DNA of 10,868 bases from an uncultured Nostocoides sp. (GTDB lineage Bacteria > Actinomycetota > Actinomycetes > Actinomycetales > Dermatophilaceae): NCBI GenBank assembly GCA_936931335.1, contig CAKZIH010000269.1:1-10868 (forward strand). Reading direction: 5' to 3'. This document shows positions 1 to 8,768 of the stretch, one piece after another. The position numbers and the translations under genes were made by a program. The notes below the pieces were generated by a model that worked only from the letters and a program-made list of their open reading frames with translations, was not told the DNA's origin and made no database searches. Position 1 is the stretch's first letter. Each line of letters begins with the position of its first letter.

Positions 1-305
1 CCGCCGAAGCCGCCCGCGCTCCCCGCGCTCTCGAAGAACTCCTCCCAGCCCGAGCGCTTGCCTGGACCGAAGGGGGGTTTGGCACCGAAGGGGCGCCCGG
101 AGCTCAGTGGGCCATTGGGCCCGAAGATGCCGCCGGCGCCGAAGGGCCCGTCGGGGCCGAGCAGGAACCCCATCGGGCCCTCCTTGGGGCCACCGGGGCG
201 ACCGCGGTGCGGACGGGAGCGCGCGTCGTCGCTGTCGTCGTCGATCCACTCGGCGTCGACGACGTCCTCGGGATCGTTGTCAGGGGGGAAGGGAGAGGCG
301 TTCAT
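1..305 (-). CDS. N-terminal part of a probable PadR-type transcriptional regulator (cut by left edge)
   Basis: About 101 codons are open from ATG at 305 down to the edge without a stop. The start is fixed by GAGGAG about 7 bases upstream (on the minus strand) and by a good promoter further up. The visible protein has an acidic start (DNDPED, then DDDSDD around residues 10-27), a short basic patch (RPHRGRP), and then about 60 residues of degenerate repeats built on GP(D/N)GP(F/L), such as GPDGPFGAGG and GPNGPL. Such Gly/Pro/Phe-rich leaders precede the winged-helix domain of many actinobacterial PadR regulators; this is recalled family knowledge, and the winged helix itself lies outside the window. 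An operator-like inverted repeat inside its own promoter fits an autoregulated repressor. Another Gly/Pro-rich protein is possible, so the function is only moderately sure. Confidence 0.6.
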   Translation of the reverse strand, partial: MNASPFPPDNDPEDVVDAEWIDDDSDDARSRPHRGRPGGPKEGPMGFLLGPDGPFGAGGIFGPNGPLSSGRPFGAKPPFGPGKRSGWEEFFESAGSAGGFG

Positions 306-346
306 GGGAGGTCTCCTCGAAGTAGTCGGAACAACCTGTCTCGACC

Positions 347-376
347 AGACTAAACGATATGTCGTTACCATATCAA
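347..376 (-). promoter_or_regulatory. Promoter of the PadR-like gene, with embedded operator
   Basis: Reading leftward, TTGATA (376-371) matches the -35 consensus at five of six positions. It is followed after 18 bases by TAGTCT (352-347), a TANNNT-type -10 box. Transcription would start near 340, giving a leader of about 35 bases before the ATG at 305. A perfect inverted repeat GATATG-N7-CATATC (356-374) fills the spacer and overlaps the -35 box, where a bound repressor would block polymerase. Seen directly; its function is inferred. Confidence 0.6.
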
Positions 377-401
377 GACATGTCGTGAACCTGTCGTGAA
401 C
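360..401. repeat. Three TGTCGT repeats in helical phase upstream of the PadR-like gene
   Basis: TGTCGT occurs at 360-365, 381-386 and 392-397. The last two belong to a perfect 10-base direct repeat TGTCGTGAAC (381-390 and 392-401). The start-to-start distances of 21 and 11 bases are close to two and one turns of the helix, so all copies face nearly the same side of DNA. This suggests a multi-subunit regulator site at and upstream of the -35 box. Confidence 0.5.
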
Positions 402-453
402 ACCCAGGGACGAACAGGACAACACACCGACTAGTGCTGCCGACCAGTGCTGC

Positions 454-1026
454 TCAGCAGGTTCGCCGCATCACCAGTCGCGGCATACCGCCGGCCACCG
501 CCTTGGTCTCTCCGACTTTCTCGAAACCCGCCGCCTCGAACATCGAGCGCGTCCCGACGAACGCCATCGTGGTGTCCATCCGGCCGTTCGGATCCACCGG
601 GTAGGCCTCCACCGCGGGAGCGCCGCGCTTCTTGGCGTAGCTCACCGCCCCCTTGATGAGCTCCCCGCTCACCCCTTGCTTGCGGTGTCCGCTGCGCACG
701 ACGAGGCAGATGATGCTCCATACGGGCACCTCGTCGACGGGGGTGATGAGCTCGGATTTCACCAGGCGAGGGATGTCCGAGCGGGGCGAGATATGACACC
801 AGCCCACCGGTATGTCGTCCCGATAGGTGATCACACCGGGACGGGTGCGGCGCGCGGCGAGCTTGCGCATCGCCGCCTCCCGCGACCCGTCCCCGAGCTC
901 TTCGATATCCGCGGCCCGCAGGCGATGCGACAGACACCAGCAGTGGGTGGCGCGGCGGTTGGGGTTGATCACGTCGGCGAAGTCGTCGAACCGGGCTGGC
1001 GTCAGGGGGTGCGTGCTGAAGGCCAT
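454..1026 (-). CDS. GNAT family N-acetyltransferase
   Basis: Encodes 190 residues, the usual size of a single-domain GNAT enzyme, which transfers the acetyl group of acetyl-CoA to an amine. The central strand VWSIICLVV (102-110) is followed by RSGHRKQGVSGELI (111-124), a recognisable acetyl-CoA pyrophosphate-binding loop of the R/Q-x-x-G-x-G/A type. A later MFEAAGFEKVGE stretch (162-173) is the typical C-terminal AAGF element. A CWC motif lies at residues 29-31. The acceptor substrate is unknown. The ATG at 1026 is chosen because the protein reads as a normal GNAT from there; no clear ribosome site precedes it. The 45-75 bases between it and the divergent UvrA-like gene must hold both promoters, so the two may be co-regulated, perhaps as a detoxification pair (inference). 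Confidence 0.85.
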   Translation of the reverse strand: MAFSTHPLTPARFDDFADVINPNRRATHCWCLSHRLRAADIEELGDGSREAAMRKLAARRTRPGVITYRDDIPVGWCHISPRSDIPRLVKSELITPVDEVPVWSIICLVVRSGHRKQGVSGELIKGAVSYAKKRGAPAVEAYPVDPNGRMDTTMAFVGTRSMFEAAGFEKVGETKAVAGGMPRLVMRRTC

Positions 1027-1088
1027 GGCTCAGCATGACCCGGCAGGCCGGCCCGGGGAAGGATTCCGGGGGTGTCAGTCGCGCGCCA

Positions 1089-1094
1089 TACCCT
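1089..1094 (+). promoter_or_regulatory. Possible -10 box for a leaderless UvrA-like mRNA
   Basis: TACCCT fits TANNNT and lies 7 bases before the ATG at 1102, the spacing expected if transcription starts at the A of ATG. No convincing -35 box was found. The competing start is GTG at 1072, preceded by GGAAGGA (1057-1063) at 8 bases. Confidence 0.35.
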
Positions 1095-1101
1095 GTGCGC
1101 C

Positions 1102-3471
<2,370 letters not shown>

Positions 3472-3507
3472 CCCTGGGGAGCCGGGGGACTCGCGGACGC
3501 GCGCCGA

Positions 3508-4527
3508 CTAGTTCGACCCAGGCAATACATCCCTGACCCGGTCGAGAAGCGACCTGTCTGCGCCACCGCCGGCCCACGGCGGGTCGTGTGGCAGCGGACC
3601 CATCGGGTCGGCAGCCTCAGGATCCCCCGAGCGGGAAACGAGGGATCGCTCAATCGCCTCGCGCACCGACACGAGTCGATGCCCGGCCGGCAACACGCTG
3701 GTCACGTCCGGCCCATCACCACACACCATGTCGTGATGCAGGCTCTCTACCAAGGCCTCGACAGTCGGCTTCGGCACGTCGACCAGCGTGGCTACCAGGT
3801 TCCCCACCAACCCAGTCGGCAGCAAGGGGACGCTCATCTGCGGACGCTGCAAACCGGCCACGTCGGCATAGAGGTTAAGCAGGTCCGCATACGGCATGAC
3901 ATCCGGTCCACCTACATCGATATGCCGGGACGGGCCAGGCGCGGTGAGTGCGCCCACCAACGCTGTCACTGCGTCGACGACCGCGATCGGCTGCACATCG
4001 GAATTCATCCACGTGGGCACCGTCTGGATGGGCAGGCGTTCACTGACCTGGCGGATGATCTCGAACGACGTCGAACCGCTGCCCAGCAGCACAGCGGCAC
4101 GCAGCGTGATGACAATTGCGTTGCTGGAGTTGAGGATTCGTTCTACCTCTAGGCGTGAAGTGATGTGCTCCGACAGTTCTTGTTCGGGCACCGGCGGCAC
4201 GATGCCGGAGAGATAAACCACTCGCGGAACCTCGTGCAGCATGACGGCGCCGCAGACAAGTTCGGCTGCGCGACGGTCATTGACGGCAAAGTCGTCGCCG
4301 CCCATCCCATGGATCAAGTAGTAGATCGCGTCGACACCCTCGACGGCAGCAATCACCTCATCCGCGTCGAGCACGTCCATCTCGACGGTTTCGACCTGAT
4401 CGCTCCACCACGGCCGCGCGTTCTCGCCCGAGGTCTTGGTGGTGCGCACGTCGTGGCCGGCCTTGAGCAGGTCAGGCACCAAGCGACCGCCGACATAACC
4501 CGTCGCGCCAGTAACGAGTATTTTCAT
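3508..4527 (-). CDS. Atypical SDR-type NAD(P)-binding oxidoreductase/epimerase-like protein
   Basis: Encodes 339 residues. The N-terminus is a Rossmann fold with GATGYVG (7-13), the TGxxGxxG pattern of extended and atypical SDRs, and an adenine-side MD pair at 50-51. YYLIHGM (69-75) and VVYLSGIVP (103-111) follow. The usual YxxxK pair is absent: after SEH (119-121) the sequence is SRLEVERIL, so classical SDR dehydrogenase chemistry is doubtful. This is typical of the NmrA-like/SDR_a5 group. Many relatives carry a DUF2867-type C-terminal domain (family knowledge). Here the protein instead ends in a Pro/Gly-rich tail (about 300-325), so it is a single-domain form. Start ATG 4527 has AGAGGA about 8 bases upstream. 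It converges on the UvrA-like gene with 36 bases between stops. Substrate unknown. Confidence 0.85.
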   Translation of the reverse strand: MKILVTGATGYVGGRLVPDLLKAGHDVRTTKTSGENARPWWSDQVETVEMDVLDADEVIAAVEGVDAIYYLIHGMGGDDFAVNDRRAAELVCGAVMLHEVPRVVYLSGIVPPVPEQELSEHITSRLEVERILNSSNAIVITLRAAVLLGSGSTSFEIIRQVSERLPIQTVPTWMNSDVQPIAVVDAVTALVGALTAPGPSRHIDVGGPDVMPYADLLNLYADVAGLQRPQMSVPLLPTGLVGNLVATLVDVPKPTVEALVESLHHDMVCGDGPDVTSVLPAGHRLVSVREAIERSLVSRSGDPEAADPMGPLPHDPPWAGGGADRSLLDRVRDVLPGSN

Positions 4528-4780
4528 CGGTCATCCTCTGGTTCGGTTTCTGGGTACGCGATTCACGAGATGACCCGGTGGATCCACACATATCGGTGGA
4601 CGGAGACAACTCACTCATCGTTACGCAGCAATTCTATGCATGCTGCAGATGTATGCTCTCCCGCGGGTTCTAAACAACCGACCAGCACCGGCGGGATCTG
4701 GCCGAGCCCTGGAATGCGCCGGTCCGAGTCCCCCACCTTGGGAGGTAGTGATCACCCCAGAACACACTTACGATCCGATC
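4528..4780. other. Intergenic control region between the SDR gene and the glycosyltransferase operon
   Basis: No convincing gene is seen. By eye the base composition is more A/T-rich than the flanking genes around 4585-4680. It holds a 10-base palindrome GTGGATCCAC (4578-4587), an inverted repeat ACCGGCG (4687-4693) with CGCCGGT (4717-4723), and an 8-base palindrome GTGATCAC (4748-4755) beside the proposed leaderless promoter. The start-side sequences of both divergent genes must lie here. Confidence 0.5.
4769..4774 (+). promoter_or_regulatory. Candidate -10 box of a leaderless promoter
   Basis: TACGAT fits TANNNT, and six bases separate it from the ATG at 4781, so transcription would begin at or next to that ATG. 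The -35 region at about 4746-4751 (TAGTGA) is weak. No ribosome-binding site precedes the ATG, which is consistent with leaderless translation. Confidence 0.4.
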
Positions 4781-4870
4781 ATGACGATTGACACTGGGAT
4801 AATCCGACAGATCCCGGTGCCGGACGTCGCCGTCGGCTGCGCCGCTCGGTATGTGGCTGGGCGCGCCTGA
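4781..4870 (+). CDS. Small 29-codon ORF upstream of and coupled to the GT4 gene
   Basis: ATG at 4781 to TGA at 4868-4870 gives a 29-residue peptide beginning MTIDTGIIRQIPVPDVAVGC. Its stop shares a base with the ATG of the GT4 gene (TGATG), the same junction found between the first two glycosyltransferases. 22 of its 29 sense codons end in G or C, which is mildly coding-like. The GT4 gene lacks a strong Shine-Dalgarno sequence of its own, so translation by termination-reinitiation from this ORF is plausible. The peptide has no recognised domain. It may be a real small protein, a regulatory leader peptide, or chance. Function unknown. Confidence 0.35.
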   Translation: MTIDTGIIRQIPVPDVAVGCAARYVAGRA

Positions 4871-5928
4871 TGCGGATCGCGGTACTCGCCACGGGGCGTA
4901 ATGCCATACGGCAGCCGTATGCCGGGGGTCAGGAGTCGCAGACCGGGACCCTGATCCGGGCGCTGCGAGAGCGGGATCACCACATTCGGCTGTTCGCGCC
5001 GGAGGGTTCGGACCCGACCCAGGCCGACGAGTTCGTGCCCTATCAAGAGCTGCCCGAGATGACGGCCGTTGCGGGGGCCGCGACGGCCCCGCTGGAACTG
5101 CCCTACCTGCAGGATCACGCGCGCTTCTATGCGGCCGTCCTGGACCTGCTGGGCAGCGATGACCTCGACGTCATCCACAATCAGAGCCTCAACCACCTGC
5201 CGCTGGTGATGAGTTCGGCCCTGCCGGTGCCGGTGGTGACCACTCTGCATACCCCGCCGATCCCTTGGCTGGAACTCGGTATGTCGCTCGCTGGCCCCAC
5301 CTCGTCCTATGTCGCGGTCAGCCACAGCACCGCCCGCCTATGGCCCGCGCCCGTGGCCCCCACCGTCGTCCACAACGGGATCGACCCGGAGGAATTCTCG
5401 GGCGGCCCGGGCGGCGATCATCTGCTCTGGGTGGGTCGCCTCACCCCGGAGAAGGGCACCGACCTGGCCATCGACGCCGCCGAGGCGGCGGGCATGGACC
5501 TGGTCCTTGCCGGCCCGATTAGCAATACGGAGTGGTTCGATGCGGTGATCAAGCCGCGTCTGCAGGGTCCGATCCGGTATGCCGGTCACCTCGCCCACAG
5601 TGAACTCGACAAGACCTATGGCGAGAGTGCCGCGCTGCTGTTCACGCCCCAGTGGGACGAGCCCTTTGGGCTGGTGGCCGTGGAGGCGGCGATGACGGGC
5701 ACCCCCGTTATCGCGCTCAACCGGGGCGGCCTGGCCGAGGTGGTGGGCAGCGGCCTGGGCGTCCTGGTCGACCACCTACCCGCGGCAGGTCTCACCGGGC
5801 GGCTCGCAGCGGTCGTTCCCGAGGCCCTGGCCATGTCCCGGGAATCGGTGCGGCAGAACGCGATCGAGCACTTCGGCGCCGCCCGAATGGCCGAGGATTA
5901 TCTGCGCGTCTTCGCCGCGGTCGCCTGA
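4870..5928 (+). CDS. GT4-family (GT-B fold) glycosyltransferase
   Basis: Encodes 352 residues, typical of retaining GT4 enzymes that use nucleotide-sugar donors. The N-terminal Rossmann domain starts MRIAVLATG and carries the glycine loop YAGGQESQT (17-25). VVTTLHTPP (122-130) and VVHNGIDPEEF (166-176) precede the C-terminal domain. WVGRLTPEKGTD (187-198) and EPFGLVAVE (264-272) follow; the latter is the E-x7-E motif that contacts the donor sugar and phosphate. No signal peptide or membrane segment is seen, so it is cytosolic or membrane-peripheral. It starts on the stop of the small upstream ORF, and its own TGA shares a base with the next start. Donor and acceptor cannot be named. It is first of three glycosyltransferases that likely build one product. 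Confidence 0.92.
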   Translation: MRIAVLATGRNAIRQPYAGGQESQTGTLIRALRERDHHIRLFAPEGSDPTQADEFVPYQELPEMTAVAGAATAPLELPYLQDHARFYAAVLDLLGSDDLDVIHNQSLNHLPLVMSSALPVPVVTTLHTPPIPWLELGMSLAGPTSSYVAVSHSTARLWPAPVAPTVVHNGIDPEEFSGGPGGDHLLWVGRLTPEKGTDLAIDAAEAAGMDLVLAGPISNTEWFDAVIKPRLQGPIRYAGHLAHSELDKTYGESAALLFTPQWDEPFGLVAVEAAMTGTPVIALNRGGLAEVVGSGLGVLVDHLPAAGLTGRLAAVVPEALAMSRESVRQNAIEHFGAARMAEDYLRVFAAVA

Positions 5929-6926
5929 TGCGGGTCGGCTATTACGTCCACCACATGGGGGCGGGTCATCGGATCCGTGCCCAGGTGCTGGGCGGCCGCC
6001 TGCGGGGGCGCGGGCACGAGGTGACACTGCTCGGCAGCGGACCGATGCCGCCGACGTATGCCGTGTCCCTCGCCGACGATGCCGCCCCGGTGGGCAGCGA
6101 TCCCACCGCGGGCGGGGCGTTGCACTGGGCGCCGCTGGCGCATCCCGGGTACCGGGAGCGGATGGCGCAACTGTCCGAATGGCTGCGCGAGGCGCGCCCG
6201 GACGTGGTCATCGTTGACGTCTCGGTGGAGGTCACCGCGCTGGCGCGGCTGCACGGCATACCGGTGGTGGTGATGGCGCAGCCCGGTGACCGGACGGACG
6301 AACCGCATACGCTGGCATACCGGTGTGCGACAACGATTCTCGCGCCGTGGCCGCAAGTCGCACAGCCGTGCCCGGCCTTGGCGGCATTCGCGGACAAGGT
6401 GGTCCATGTCGGTGGGCTGAGCCGGTTCGCCGAGGGGCCGGCGACGGCTGACCGGGATCCGAGCGTGGGGCTGATCCTGGGGGGCGGCATCGCGGAAGCC
6501 GGTGCCGAGGAACTCTTGGCCAGGGTGCGGCGCAGCGATCCGAGCCGCGAATGGCGCGCGGCGGGGGGCGCCGGGGAGTGGATCGACGACATCGAGACGC
6601 ACCTGCGCCGAGCCAGCGTGGTGATCACCCACGCCGGGCAGAATGCGATCGCCGATCTCGCCGCGACCGGTACGCCCGCGGTGGTCCTGCCGCAGGACCG
6701 GCCGCACGACGAACAGACCCACCTCGCGGATGAGCTGCGACGCCTCGAGCTCGTGGCCGTCGGCAGTACTTCCGACGCCGAACCCGGTGCCATCCCCAAC
6801 GTCAACTCCGACAAGGCACTGATCGACCTGATCGCCCGGGCCACCGTGCTGGGAAACCGTTGGGCGAGTTGGCAAACCGAGGGTGCGGCGGAACGGGCCA
6901 CCGCGGCAATCGAGGCAGTCGCATGA
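5928..6926 (+). CDS. MurG/GT28-like GT-B glycosyltransferase
   Basis: Encodes 332 residues. The ATG at 5928 is chosen because it overlaps the previous stop (TGATG) and opens directly into the Rossmann strand MRVGYYVHHMGAGH. The motif HxGxGH (9-14) is the acceptor-side loop of MurG-like enzymes. RPDVVIVDVSVEV (90-102) is conserved-looking. The C-terminal domain carries VVITHAGQNAIADL (231-244) and PAVVLPQDRPHDEQ (250-263), the donor-binding pattern of GT28/GT1 C-terminal domains, with Gln where MurG has a Gly-Gly region. It is soluble and slightly shorter than MurG (about 355 residues). I recall similar proteins in actinobacterial gene clusters beside GT4 and GT2 genes. It is not MurG itself, because no cell-division or peptidoglycan genes are near. 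Donor and acceptor are unknown. Confidence 0.88.
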   Translation: MRVGYYVHHMGAGHRIRAQVLGGRLRGRGHEVTLLGSGPMPPTYAVSLADDAAPVGSDPTAGGALHWAPLAHPGYRERMAQLSEWLREARPDVVIVDVSVEVTALARLHGIPVVVMAQPGDRTDEPHTLAYRCATTILAPWPQVAQPCPALAAFADKVVHVGGLSRFAEGPATADRDPSVGLILGGGIAEAGAEELLARVRRSDPSREWRAAGGAGEWIDDIETHLRRASVVITHAGQNAIADLAATGTPAVVLPQDRPHDEQTHLADELRRLELVAVGSTSDAEPGAIPNVNSDKALIDLIARATVLGNRWASWQTEGAAERATAAIEAVA

Positions 6927-7750
6927 CGAACACCTGGGTGATCACCACAGTCCGCGGCCGCCACGAGCATCTGCGGCGCCAGTTGCTCGCCCTGGCTCAG
7001 ACCGACCCGGAGAGCGCGCATGTCGTCGTCGCCATGGGTGACGATCAGGTGTCGCAGGTGGCCGCCGAGAATGCCGGCGGCCGGCGAATGCTCGTGCCCC
7101 AGCTCGACCTGGAGCCCGGCGCGGAAATGCCCCTGTCGGCCGCGCGCAACCTTGGGGCCGCGACCGCCATTGCGCAGGGTGCCGAACTGCTGGTGCTCCT
7201 CGACGTCGACGTGATCGCCGCCCCTGGGATGCTGACCGCATACGAACAGGCGGCCCTCAGCCACCCCGAGGCGTTGCTGTGCGGACCGGTCACCTACCTG
7301 GCCGAGGGCGTGGCACCCCCCGCCGACCCGAGCCAACTGGTGCGCTGGCGCGCCCCGCATACCGCCCGCCCCGACCCGGCTGCGGGCAGCGTGCAGACGG
7401 GTGGCGAGCACAAGCTCTTTTGGTCGCTGAGCGCCGCACTCACCCCGGCGACCTGGCGGGCGATCGGTGGCTTTTGCGAGGACTACGTCGGCTATGGCGG
7501 CGAGGACACCGACTTCGCGTGGCAGGCACGGGCCGCCGGGGTCGACCTGGCCTGGGTTGGCGGGGGCGACGGCTATCACCAGTGGCATCCGGTCTCCTCG
7601 CCGCCGGTCGAGCATCTGGACGCCATCGTCCGCAATGCCCGGGTCTTCCACGAGCGCTGGGGGGAATGGCCAATGGGCGGCTGGTTGCGCGAATTTGAGC
7701 GCCGCGGGCTGCTGACATGGTCGGCGGACGGCCCTATCGTCGTGGCATGA
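6923..7750 (+). CDS. GT2-like (GT-A fold) glycosyltransferase with galactosyltransferase-type GGED motif
   Basis: Encodes 275 residues. The start ATG overlaps the previous stop by four bases (ATGA). The GT-A features are clear: WVITTVRGRHEHL (5-17) opens the nucleotide-binding domain, LVLLDVDVIAAPG (90-102) contains the metal-binding DxD (94-96), and GGFCEDYVGYGGEDTDFAWQ (182-201) contains the GGED of the C-terminal glycosyltransferase family 7/galactosyltransferase-related domain, with the candidate catalytic acids E194 and D195. GYHQWHPVS (217-225) supplies a histidine often seen as a late metal ligand. No membrane segment is seen. It probably adds one sugar to the product of the two preceding enzymes (inference from the overlaps). 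The sugar is not identifiable. Confidence 0.9.
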   Translation: MTNTWVITTVRGRHEHLRRQLLALAQTDPESAHVVVAMGDDQVSQVAAENAGGRRMLVPQLDLEPGAEMPLSAARNLGAATAIAQGAELLVLLDVDVIAAPGMLTAYEQAALSHPEALLCGPVTYLAEGVAPPADPSQLVRWRAPHTARPDPAAGSVQTGGEHKLFWSLSAALTPATWRAIGGFCEDYVGYGGEDTDFAWQARAAGVDLAWVGGGDGYHQWHPVSSPPVEHLDAIVRNARVFHERWGEWPMGGWLREFERRGLLTWSADGPIVVA

Positions 7751-8010
7751 GCACGACGGTCTCCTCCGGCACCGTGCACCGGCTGCCGGCGGATCTGCGT
7801 TGGGAACTCGAAGACCACGACGACGCCTTGACGGCCTGGCAGGACATCACGCGATTGGCCCGCAACGAATTCATCTGCCGGGTGCTCGACGCCAAGCAGG
7901 ATGAAACCCGGGCCCGGCGGGTGCGCCGGACCCGAGAAGAACTTCAAGAGGGCAAGCGCCGCCCCTGCTGCTGGCCCGGCTGCAGCCACCGGAAACTCAC
8001 CGGCTCCTGA
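7747..8010 (+). CDS. YdeI/OmpD-associated (OmdA-like) small protein
   Basis: Encodes 87 residues. The ATG at 7747 overlaps the GT2-like stop by four bases (ATGA). The protein has LPADLRWELE (13-22), a helical middle with NEFICRVLDAKQDETRARR (40-58), and a C-terminal GKRRPCCWPGC (69-79). This matches the YdeI/OmpD-associated family, whose members typically share an ARNE(F/W)I...TRARR...GKRRPCCWPGC layout (family recalled, PF13376 type). The three cysteines C74, C75 and C79 could bind metal or form a redox pair. The molecular role of the family is poorly known. Its place as last gene of the glycosyltransferase operon is the notable point; shared transcription may or may not mean shared function. 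Confidence 0.8.
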   Translation: MSTTVSSGTVHRLPADLRWELEDHDDALTAWQDITRLARNEFICRVLDAKQDETRARRVRRTREELQEGKRRPCCWPGCSHRKLTGS

Positions 8011-8075
8011 GTCAACCGACTCCATACCCAGAACGTCGCGGGGCCGCAGCGTAGCCGTACAGACAGGCCGCGGGC

Positions 8076-8729
8076 TCAGGGCACCTGGTGAGTGCGCCGC
8101 AGGACGGCGTAGGCGAAGTCGATGAGATAGTCGTTGAGGGCGTGCGAGGCCTCCTGAGCCGCGTCCGGCTCCCGCCGCAGGATCGCGGACAGAATGTCCA
8201 GGTGCAGCCGTCGCCCGCTGCGCACCTCGGCGGTCTCGTCGATGACATGCGCTAGCCAAAAGCGGCGTGAGAGCACTTGGACCGGGGCCAGCGCAGAAGC
8301 CACGTAGTCGTTATGGGCGGTGCGCGCGACTAGGTCGTGGGTCTCCTTGACCGTTTCGGCATACTGCTGCAACGAGAAATCGGAGTGCTCCAGGGTGCTC
8401 GCCAGCGCCCGGATTTCGTGTTCTTCGGCCACCCCGACGCGGGCACATGCCAGCCGGACGGCGAGCACCTCAAGTGCGCGTCGCATCTCCAGCATTCGCA
8501 GTTGGTCCTCCACGGAGATCGGGGGGATCAAGACGCCCTTGCTCGGGTGGATCTCGACCATGCGGTGACGGGCGAGTTGTTGCAGTGCCTCGCGAACAGG
8601 GGTGCGCCCCAGTCCGGTTCGCTCCATGACGAGCGCCTCGGAAACCAGCATGCCGGGTGTTAGGTCCCGCATAACGATCATCCGCTCGATCTGCGCGTAT
8701 GCGGCTGCCGCCTTGCCACCTGCCGCCAT
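8076..8729 (-). CDS. GntR-family (FCD subfamily) transcriptional regulator
   Basis: Encodes 217 residues, typical for FadR-like GntR proteins. The N-terminal winged helix spans about 8-70, with LVSEALVMERTGLGRTPVRE (28-47) as the recognition helix-turn-helix and the strand stretch HRMVEIHPSKGVLIPP (55-70) as the wing. The all-helical FCD effector domain (about 77-210) keeps histidines at H131, H176 and H197 that in relatives bind a metal and sense a small carboxylate or related ligand; here LHLD replaces the usual EH. The start at 8729 has GGGGAG about 8 bases upstream. It is divergent from the NCS1 permease with 206 bases between, so it most likely represses that operon and responds to its substrate or a breakdown product. 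The inverted repeat at 8846-8870 is the candidate site. Confidence 0.93.
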   Translation of the reverse strand: MAAGGKAAAAYAQIERMIVMRDLTPGMLVSEALVMERTGLGRTPVREALQQLARHRMVEIHPSKGVLIPPISVEDQLRMLEMRRALEVLAVRLACARVGVAEEHEIRALASTLEHSDFSLQQYAETVKETHDLVARTAHNDYVASALAPVQVLSRRFWLAHVIDETAEVRSGRRLHLDILSAILRREPDAAQEASHALNDYLIDFAYAVLRRTHQVP

Positions 8730-8768
8730 GACCCGCTCCCCCTGGTGATCGATTCCCCCGGTCCAAGT

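Noticed and set aside
433..460. Direct repeat AGTGCTGC (433-440, 446-453) and CTGCT-C-AGCAG dyad (450-460) at the GNAT 3' end
   Set aside because: They are short, partly inside the coding end, and not followed by a T run; they are probably chance or at most a weak 3' hairpin.
431..1036. Alternative 201-codon minus-strand frame overlapping the GNAT gene
   Set aside because: It is very rich in Arg and Gly with no recognisable motif, while the overlapping 190-codon frame carries the complete GNAT pattern.
4165..4791. Plus-strand frame across the SDR gene start and the intergenic region
   Set aside because: The part opposite the SDR gene is a mirror frame, and the intergenic part has no domain or coding signal.
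5652..6926. Long form of the MurG-like protein starting at 5652
   Set aside because: It would overlap GT4 by 277 bases and add an Arg/Gly-rich stretch with no domain features. ATG 5928 overlaps the GT4 stop and begins the Rossmann fold.
5966..7651. 561-codon minus-strand frame opposite two glycosyltransferase genes
   Set aside because: Its length comes from high-GC codon bias on the plus strand; the translation has no domain pattern, and the plus-strand genes overlap neatly at ATGA.
8011..8075. Possible terminator between the convergent YdeI-like and gntR genes
   Set aside because: GGCCGC-type words occur here as direct rather than inverted copies, and no T run is present, so I could not support a hairpin terminator.
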